From assembly GCA_900759105.1 (NCBI GenBank), contig CAAETY010000027.1:1-11684 (forward strand): a DNA stretch of 11,684 bases. The letters are read 5' to 3'. This stretch comes from Peptococcaceae bacterium (GTDB taxonomy: Bacteria > Bacillota > Peptococcia > Peptococcales > Peptococcaceae). How positions within the stretch are numbered: the stretch's first letter is position 1; every line of letters begins with the position of its first letter. Positions 6,405 through 11,684 of the stretch are shown here, one piece after another. Position numbers and translations under genes: made by a program. Under the pieces are notes generated by a model. It was not told the DNA's origin and did no database searches. It worked only from the letters and a program-made list of their open reading frames with translations.

Positions 6405-8498
6405 ATGTCGAATAAAATCGCCTTTGACGCTTTGTGGGATGAATCCCCGATTGATGTCACCCCGGAAGTGAATTTTATTTGGAGTATCGCCAACAAACTG
6501 CGCGGCTCCTATATGCCGGATAAATACGGTGATGTCATTATCCCTATGACGATTCTGCGCCGCTTAGAGTGTGCTTTGGAACCGACCAAGGAAGCGGTTT
6601 TGGCCAAATATGCAGAAAATCCGAACTATCCGCCTAAGGTATTGTGTCACATTTCAGACTGTTCGTTCTACAACACTTCTCCATATTCTCTGAAAGAGTT
6701 GTGCAACGAGCCGGACAACATCGCGCCAAATTTCAAAGTGTATCTTCAAGGCTTTTCCGCCGAAGCGCAGGAAATTTTTAATGGCCTTGAAATGAAAAGC
6801 CACATCGACAAAATGGACAAAGATGGCTGTCTGTTCAGTGTAGTGCAGGCATTTGCCGACTTAGACTTGGACCCCGAGACCTATGACAGCATCAAGATGG
6901 GCTATATTTTTGAGCACCTGATTGGCAAGTTCTATCAGAACGTAGATGCTGGTCAGTTTTACACGGGCCGCGACATTATCAAGTGCCTTATTGCTGTACT
7001 TATGAGCGAAGGTTGTGACGATATTTTCGATGATGGCAAAGTAATTACTGTATGCGACCAGGCTTGCGGAACAGGCGGTATGCTCAGCACGGCGTACAGC
7101 TTTATCAAGCATTACAATCCCAGCGCCGATGTGCGCCTGTTCGGGCAGGAGCTTATGCCGCAGTCCTATGCTGTCGGTCTGGCTGAGATGATGATTAAGA
7201 AGCAAAGAATCGAGAATTTCCGCAACGCAGATACTTTCAAAGAGGATTGCTTCCCCAACATTAAGATGCGCTTCGTACTCGAAAATCCGCCTTTTGGTAC
7301 ACCTTGGGCCGGGAAAGATGCCAAGGCTGGACAGGAAGATGCCGTCCGCAATGAGTTCAAGCGCGGCAAAGAGAGCCGCTGGGGTGCAGGTCTGCCGAGC
7401 GGCGGCGACTCCCAGTTGATTTTTATGCAGTCGGCCATTGATAAGATGGACGACAAAGTTGGCCGTGCTGCGATTATCGAAAACGGCAGTCCTTTGTTTA
7501 CGGGCGGTACGGCATCCGGCGAAAGCCAGATTCGCCGCTGGATTTTGGATAAAGATTTACTGGAAGCTATCATTGCCCTACCCACCGACCTGTTTTACAA
7601 CACGGGTATCGCCACCTATGTTTGGATTCTGTCCAAGAACAAGCGCCCGGAACGCAGGGGCTATGTGCAGTTGATTGATGCCACCAGCATCTTCCACAAG
7701 TTGCGCAAACCTGCGGGCAGCAAGAGAAATGAACTGTGGCCGGAGGACCGCAGCAAAATCGTTAAGCTGTACACGGCGTTTGAAAAAAACGAATACTGCA
7801 AAATCTTCAAAAAAGAGGAATTCATGTACCGCGAGTATACGGTCATGCAGCCGTTGCAGCGCAGCTATGCCATCACGGAGGAGCGCATCCAGCAGATGCT
7901 GGCAGACGGCATATTAAATTCTGTATATGACCCTGCCAAGGTCGATGAACTGGAAGAACAGGGCTCGCAGATTTCCGTCAAAGATAAGATGAAGCTGGAC
8001 AAGTTGTACGAGCAGAAGCCAGTCTACGAGGGCATTGTCTCCGCTTTGCAGAACGCCGTTTCGGATAAAGTCTATCTTTCCCCGGAAGCATTCATGCCTG
8101 TACTGCGCAAAGCACTGGCAGCAGTGACCGATGATAAAAAGCTGCTGGACAAAATTGCGGATGGGCTGTCTGTGATGGATAAGAACGCTGAAATCCAGCG
8201 GGATAAGCACGGCGAAATACTCTATGATAAGGATTCCAAAGATACCGAGTTTGTGCCTTACACGGAATCCATCGATGATTACATGGCGCGGGAAGTTCTG
8301 CCCCATGTGCCCGATGCAAAGGCGTTCTGGGAAGAAAAAGCGGATGCCAAGAAGCCTGTTATCAAGACGGGCGCAGAAATTCCGTTCACGCAGTATTTTT
8401 ACAAGTACGAGCAGCCTGTCCCCAGTGAGGAACTGGCAAAGCAGTTTATAGAACTGGAGCAGTCTGTCAGTCAGCGCATCGCGAAACTGTTCGGGTAA
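6405..8498 (+). CDS. hsdM: Type I restriction-modification DNA methyltransferase subunit (N6-adenine)
   Basis: This is the M subunit. With HsdS it transfers a methyl group from S-adenosylmethionine to N6 of adenine in the recognition site. It has 697 residues: an N-terminal helical HsdM domain (about 20-150), 'QFYTGRDII' (184-192), SAM-binding motif I 'CDQACGTGGML' (217-227), 'LFGQEL' (245-250) and catalytic motif IV NPPF (294-297). Motif I has Gln where Pro is commonest (DPACGTGG). It is longer than the roughly 500-residue E. coli enzymes, with an extended charged C-terminal region (about 500-697) ending in the conserved 'QRIAKLFG', probably for contact with HsdS. It is the first gene of a five-gene operon; hsdS starts 12 bases after its stop. 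No inactivating change is visible. Confidence 0.96.
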   Translation: MSNKIAFDALWDESPIDVTPEVNFIWSIANKLRGSYMPDKYGDVIIPMTILRRLECALEPTKEAVLAKYAENPNYPPKVLCHISDCSFYNTSPYSLKELCNEPDNIAPNFKVYLQGFSAEAQEIFNGLEMKSHIDKMDKDGCLFSVVQAFADLDLDPETYDSIKMGYIFEHLIGKFYQNVDAGQFYTGRDIIKCLIAVLMSEGCDDIFDDGKVITVCDQACGTGGMLSTAYSFIKHYNPSADVRLFGQELMPQSYAVGLAEMMIKKQRIENFRNADTFKEDCFPNIKMRFVLENPPFGTPWAGKDAKAGQEDAVRNEFKRGKESRWGAGLPSGGDSQLIFMQSAIDKMDDKVGRAAIIENGSPLFTGGTASGESQIRRWILDKDLLEAIIALPTDLFYNTGIATYVWILSKNKRPERRGYVQLIDATSIFHKLRKPAGSKRNELWPEDRSKIVKLYTAFEKNEYCKIFKKEEFMYREYTVMQPLQRSYAITEERIQQMLADGILNSVYDPAKVDELEEQGSQISVKDKMKLDKLYEQKPVYEGIVSALQNAVSDKVYLSPEAFMPVLRKALAAVTDDKKLLDKIADGLSVMDKNAEIQRDKHGEILYDKDSKDTEFVPYTESIDDYMAREVLPHVPDAKAFWEEKADAKKPVIKTGAEIPFTQYFYKYEQPVPSEELAKQFIELEQSVSQRIAKLFG

Positions 8499-8510
8499 GG
8501 TGGTGGAACT

Positions 8511-9788
8511 ATGCGTGAAATGAAAGATAGCGGGATTGAGTGGATTGGGAACATCCCTGCAACATGGGAAAGATGCAAAATCAAAAATGTGATTTCTTCT
8601 ATTGGCAGTGGAACAACTCCTACAAGCAGTAATATCGACTATTATAACAGTGAGGACATCTGCTGGATTCAAAGCGGTGATTTATATAAGACATCATATA
8701 TAAGTAATACAGCAGTTTCTTTATCAGCTAAAGCTCTACACCTTTCAGCCTTGCAAATATACGCCGCACCATTTATTGTGGTTGCTATGTACGGTGCATC
8801 TGTTGGCAATATTGCGATTTCAACAATTGATGCATGCAGTAATCAGGCTTGTTGTTGTATAAAACCAGATACCAACAATGATTTGAAATTCATGTATTAC
8901 TGGCTATCTATGTGCAAAATAGATTTCTTGAGTCAGTCGATTGGTGGTGGTCAGCCTAACATTAGTCAGAGTAAAATTAAAAATCAATTTTATTATCGTC
9001 CTCAATTAAGTGAGCAAAAAGTAATTGCCAACTTCCTTGATTCCAAATGTTCCGAAATTGATGCCATCTCTGCTGATATTCAGAAAGAAATCGAAACATT
9101 AGAGCAGTACAAGCGTTCCGTCATTACCGAGGCTGTCACCAAGGGGCTGAACCCGGATGCAGAAATGAAGGATAGCGGGATTGAGTGGGTCGGAAATATT
9201 CCTGCCCATTGGGATGTTCATCCCCTGTATTACTATTTTTCCGAAAGAAAGAGAAAGAATTATCTTGGGGAAGAACAAAACTTGCTGTCACTGAGCTACG
9301 GAAAGGTCATTCGGAAAGACATCAATACATCTGAGGGACTTCTGCCAGACAGTTTTAATGGCTATAACATTATTGAGCCGGGAGATATTGTTCTTCGACT
9401 TACGGATTTGCAAAATGATAAGCGTAGCCTGCGGACAGGGCTTGTTACAGAGCATGGCATTATTACTTCTGCATATGTGACATTAAAGGCAGCTAAAGAA
9501 GTGGTCCCAGAATATTTCCATTACCTTTTGCATGCCTATGATGTTATGAAAGTCCTGTACAATATGGGCAATGGCGTTCGCCAAGGCTTAAATTACAGCG
9601 AACTTTCAAAGCTACACATTGTCGCGCCACCGATTGATGAGCAAAAAAACATCGCGGCATATCTTGACGCCAAATGCAAAGAAATTGAATCTATAATTGA
9701 AAGCAAAAAGCAACAGCTTACAGTCATTGATTCTTACAAAAAATCACTTATTTACGAGTATGTAACTGGAAAAAAGGAGGTTGTCTAA
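8511..9788 (+). CDS. hsdS: Type I restriction-modification specificity subunit
   Basis: HsdS reads the bipartite target sequence for the M and R subunits. The 425-residue protein is complete. It has two target recognition domains (about 20-165 and 235-372), each opened by a copy of 'MKDSGIEW(I/V)GNIP' (residues 4-16 and 219-231). Each is followed by a long helical conserved region ('SEQKVIANFLDSKC...' from about 167 and 'DEQKNIAAYLDAKC...' from about 377). The two opening repeats share an identical 18-base DNA word (8526-8543 and 9171-9188), a possible site for domain exchange. Sampled base composition in TRD1 is clearly more AT-rich than in hsdM, as is usual for swapped recognition domains. 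GGTGG at 8499-8505 precedes the ATG. AAGGAGG for the next gene lies inside its last codons, and the stop overlaps the next start by one base. The recognised sequence cannot be predicted here. Confidence 0.95.
   Translation: MREMKDSGIEWIGNIPATWERCKIKNVISSIGSGTTPTSSNIDYYNSEDICWIQSGDLYKTSYISNTAVSLSAKALHLSALQIYAAPFIVVAMYGASVGNIAISTIDACSNQACCCIKPDTNNDLKFMYYWLSMCKIDFLSQSIGGGQPNISQSKIKNQFYYRPQLSEQKVIANFLDSKCSEIDAISADIQKEIETLEQYKRSVITEAVTKGLNPDAEMKDSGIEWVGNIPAHWDVHPLYYYFSERKRKNYLGEEQNLLSLSYGKVIRKDINTSEGLLPDSFNGYNIIEPGDIVLRLTDLQNDKRSLRTGLVTEHGIITSAYVTLKAAKEVVPEYFHYLLHAYDVMKVLYNMGNGVRQGLNYSELSKLHIVAPPIDEQKNIAAYLDAKCKEIESIIESKKQQLTVIDSYKKSLIYEYVTGKKEVV
8526..8543 (+). repeat. 18-bp direct repeat in hsdS, copy 1
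   Basis: GATAGCGGGATTGAGTGG is identical to 9171-9188, 645 bp (215 codons) away. It encodes the conserved 'DSGIEW' opening of each recognition domain. Recombination between the copies would stay in frame. Confidence 0.85.
9171..9188 (+). repeat. 18-bp direct repeat in hsdS, copy 2
   Basis: This is the second copy of GATAGCGGGATTGAGTGG, at the start of the second recognition domain, in frame with copy 1. Confidence 0.85.
9774..9780 (+). promoter_or_regulatory. Strong RBS of the TIR gene inside hsdS
   Basis: AAGGAGG is a full Shine-Dalgarno match 7 bases before the ATG at 9788 and lies within the last codons of hsdS. With the TAATG overlap it implies that the TIR protein is made together with HsdS. 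Confidence 0.8.
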
Positions 9789-10531
9789 TGGCCGATTTTG
9801 AAGAACAACTTAATTTACTCTTGGAGAAAGCTGCTGACGTTTACTCCCCGGTTGACCTTGGCTTTTTAGGAAATGACAACGCAGCTTCTAAATGGATGAA
9901 TGACGTGCAAATATTTTATGATAAGTATCTAAAAGAACATCCTTTGGGGCAACGAATGAAAACATTGCTTTTCCATCGCTCTGAAAATGCTGTTGGAGAG
10001 TTAATGACTTGCTTACAAAGTATACAAAGTGACCGGGAATTTGTTGATAAAATGAACGGAATCCAATCTGTGAGTGTCCCCAAATATCAAGCAAAGACAC
10101 TCCCTGAGTATGATGTTTTCATTTCACACGCAAGCAAAGACAAAGAAGCCTTAGTGGACGAACTTTATCAATCACTAAAAATACTTGGCATTTCTATCTT
10201 CTATGATAAAGAATCGCTTGAGTGGGGCGATAAGTGGAAAGATAAAATCATCGACGGAACGAAGAAAGCAGAGTTCGCAATTATTGTCATCTCTGAAAAC
10301 TTCTTTGACCGTGAATGGACAGAGAAAGAACTGAATGAGTTCCTTAATCGGCAAAACCGTAATGGGCAAAAGCTGATTTTGCCGATTCTGCACAATATTA
10401 CAGCAGAACAGCTAAAAGAAAAGTATCCTTCTGTAGCAGATATACAGGGAATCCCATCCAATAAGTATAGCTGCGACCAGATAGCGCTACTCTTTGCAAG
10501 ACAGTTAATTAGACGCCTTAAATCAGCATGA
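9788..10531 (+). CDS. TIR-domain protein embedded in the type I R-M operon
   Basis: This 247-residue soluble protein has a C-terminal TIR domain (about 108-245). Box 1 is 'YDVFISHASKDK' (108-119). It is followed by 'ISIFYDKESLEWGDKW' (135-150), 'AIIVISENFFDREW' (164-177) and 'WTEKEL' (177-182), in which Glu181 sits where TIR NADases have their catalytic glutamate. Bacterial TIR proteins often cleave NAD+ or make cyclic ADP-ribose signals during phage defence (established for the family). Enzyme activity here is inferred. The first 100 residues are a helical region with no domain I can name, possibly the sensor or oligomerisation part. No signal peptide or membrane segment is seen. The start overlaps the hsdS stop by one base and has a full RBS. 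Its place between hsdS and hsdR suggests it works with, or guards, the restriction complex. An adaptor role without NADase activity is possible. Confidence 0.9.
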   Translation: MADFEEQLNLLLEKAADVYSPVDLGFLGNDNAASKWMNDVQIFYDKYLKEHPLGQRMKTLLFHRSENAVGELMTCLQSIQSDREFVDKMNGIQSVSVPKYQAKTLPEYDVFISHASKDKEALVDELYQSLKILGISIFYDKESLEWGDKWKDKIIDGTKKAEFAIIVISENFFDREWTEKELNEFLNRQNRNGQKLILPILHNITAEQLKEKYPSVADIQGIPSNKYSCDQIALLFARQLIRRLKSA

Positions 10532-10541
10532 GGTAAAAAAT

Positions 10542-10997
10542 ATGTCTGTAGAGAAAATTGAAGCAGGCGGCTGGGTATTTTATTTGAACCCTGAAACAGA
10601 ACCGTCTTTACATACACCTTATTCCGGTAAATGGATGTATTTCTTTGACACCGCGGGGGCATCTTTTGCGGATGAAATCTGCAAAAAAGCGGTTGAGTAC
10701 GGCGTTGCCGCCGAGGCAAAGCACACTGATGACATGATGCTTATGTTTCGCCCCTCCGGTGTCTGCTGCTTTTACTGTAACGGCAATGATATTGCCGCCC
10801 ACAAAAAGATTATCTCTTTCTTTTTGAAAAATAATTTGATTCAGCGCACCAAATCTGGCAAGCTCTACAACATTTCTTTCAAATTTGATGTCCAAACCCG
10901 CGCAGGCGATTATCAAGATGATTTCAAAGCCGCTATTAAACTGGCCGACTTTGTAGATTTGACTACCGGTGAATGGCTCCCGAATAAAGCAGACTAA
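10542..10997 (+). CDS. Uncharacterised 151-residue protein in the R-M/TIR operon
   Basis: I do not recognise this protein with confidence. It is soluble, with no signal peptide or membrane helix. Visible motifs are 'GKWMYFF' (29-35), 'AVEYGVAAEAKHT' (50-62), a Cys-rich strand 'GVCCFYC' (73-79), a helix 'AAHKKIISFFLKNN' (85-98), 'KLYNISFKFD' (107-116) and 'TRAGDY' (119-124), ending 'DLTTGEWLP'. The order KWM, then aK, then short aromatic strand, then helix, then YxxxxKxDxxTxxGxY loosely recalls the DUF1917/eIF4E-like fold family; I hold this weakly. The mixed alpha/beta pattern and three close cysteines may matter for ligand or metal binding. It starts 10 bases after the TIR stop with a modest TGAGG site, and hsdR follows 13 bases after its stop, so it is made with both. 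It could be a partner, regulator or immunity factor for the TIR protein. Confidence 0.85.
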   Translation: MSVEKIEAGGWVFYLNPETEPSLHTPYSGKWMYFFDTAGASFADEICKKAVEYGVAAEAKHTDDMMLMFRPSGVCCFYCNGNDIAAHKKIISFFLKNNLIQRTKSGKLYNISFKFDVQTRAGDYQDDFKAAIKLADFVDLTTGEWLPNKAD

Positions 10998-11003
10998 AGG
11001 AGG
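10997..11003 (+). promoter_or_regulatory. RBS deciding a GTG start for hsdR
   Basis: AAGGAGG overlaps the stop of the preceding gene and lies 7 bases before GTG at 11011. There is no in-frame ATG close by that has a comparable site, so GTG is the start. Confidence 0.8.
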
Positions 11004-11010
11004 TGGCTCC

Positions 11011-11684
11011 GTGAAAATTATCGGAACAGAGCGAGACTATCAGCACTATATCATCGACTATTTAATTGATAATAACGGCTACATAGAGCGCAAATGTAAA
11101 ACTGATTATGACCGCACCACGGCAATGGACCGTGAGTTGCTGTTCTGCTTTCTGAACGCAACACAGCCGGACACAATGGCAGCATTGCGAAAACTCTATA
11201 ATGGTCAGACCGAGGAAACCGTCATCCAGTTCATTATCCAGAGCATTAACAATAAGGGCAGCAGCCTTATTGAAACGCTGAAATCCGGTATCGAGATTTC
11301 CAATATTCATCTGGACCTGCTGTACGGCAAACCTGCCACCGATTACAACATAGACCTTGTTGCCAAGTACAATGCCAACATTTTCTCCGTCATGGAGGAA
11401 GTCTGGATTAACGATGACCAGCGCATCGACCTTGTTGTGTTCCTCAACGGCTTTGCCATTGCCACCTTTGAACTGAAATGCCAGAGCGCAGGCCAGAACT
11501 ACCGCATGGCAATCAAGCAGTATTCCGAGGACCGCGACCCGAAGAACCGTCTGTTCCTGTTCAAAGCGGGCGCTCTGGTCAACTTTGCCATGGACCTCGA
11601 CACCTGCTATATGACCACCAAGCTGGACGGTCTGGGCACACGCTTTATTCCGTTCAACCGTGGGCGCGGTGAGGGTGTCAACAC
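11011..11684 (+). CDS. hsdR: Type I restriction enzyme R subunit (3' partial)
   Basis: This is the restriction subunit, which translocates DNA and cuts when it meets an unmethylated site. Only the first 224 codons are in the window, and the frame stays open to the last base. It starts at GTG with 'MKIIGTERDYQHYIIDYL'. The N-terminal nuclease domain is seen: Asp in 'QRIDLVVFLNG' (about 139) and the ExK pair in 'ATFELKCQ' (about 151-158), followed by 'QNYRMAIKQY', the QxxxY-like helix typical of HsdR. This is a PD-(D/E)xK active site with no missing key residue. The SF2 helicase motor domains would lie downstream, outside the window. It is the last visible gene of the hsdM-hsdS-TIR-unknown-hsdR operon. 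Confidence 0.93.
   Translation, partial: MKIIGTERDYQHYIIDYLIDNNGYIERKCKTDYDRTTAMDRELLFCFLNATQPDTMAALRKLYNGQTEETVIQFIIQSINNKGSSLIETLKSGIEISNIHLDLLYGKPATDYNIDLVAKYNANIFSVMEEVWINDDQRIDLVVFLNGFAIATFELKCQSAGQNYRMAIKQYSEDRDPKNRLFLFKAGALVNFAMDLDTCYMTTKLDGLGTRFIPFNRGRGEGVN

Noticed and set aside
7914..8672. Long reading frame of 252 codons on the minus strand
   Set aside because: It lies antisense to hsdM and the start of hsdS, which have clear domains. It shows no recognisable motif or RBS.

Overview
The window is a piece of mobile accessory DNA, most likely from a low-to-mid GC Gram-positive bacterium of the Clostridia type (inference). The grounds are near-consensus AGGAGG ribosome binding sites, the style of the HsdM, HsdS and RepA-like proteins, and tightly packed operons. 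No rRNA, tRNA or housekeeping gene is present to fix the taxon.

Left block (1-3504): the 3' part of a Tn7-like transposition operon. It contains a DDE transposase of the TnsB/TniA type (cut by the left edge), a TnsC/TniB AAA+ regulator and a TniQ/TnsD target-selection protein. The three genes overlap by 11 and 4 bases. No tnsA, cas gene or CRISPR array is visible, so nothing here indicates RNA-guided transposition.

Middle block (3505-6176): about 900 bases of non-coding DNA rich in repeats and hairpins precede a RepA-like TOPRIM/AAA_25 replication protein. The non-coding stretch holds four copies of a double CGTTG site, with the two CGTTG words always 9 bp apart. Two copies lie in one orientation and two in the other. 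Just before the gene, an upstream sequence is complementary to the gene's whole ribosome binding site and start. Together this looks like an origin or control region with a plasmid- or phage-type replication protein. The TOPRIM part has lost its usual aspartates. A strong intrinsic terminator closes the block.

Right block (6205-11684): a five-gene operon starts from an extended -10 promoter. The order is hsdM, hsdS, a TIR-domain protein, an unrecognised 151-residue protein, then hsdR (cut by the right edge). HsdM and HsdS methylate and recognise DNA, and HsdR would cut unmodified DNA. The TIR protein is translationally coupled to hsdS and sits inside the operon with the small unknown protein. 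This arrangement suggests a type I restriction system joined to a TIR (possibly NAD-consuming) effector, and it is the most interesting candidate for an undescribed composite defence system. The simplest reading of the whole window is a Tn7-like element, or a composite of it with a replicative element, that carries a defence cargo.
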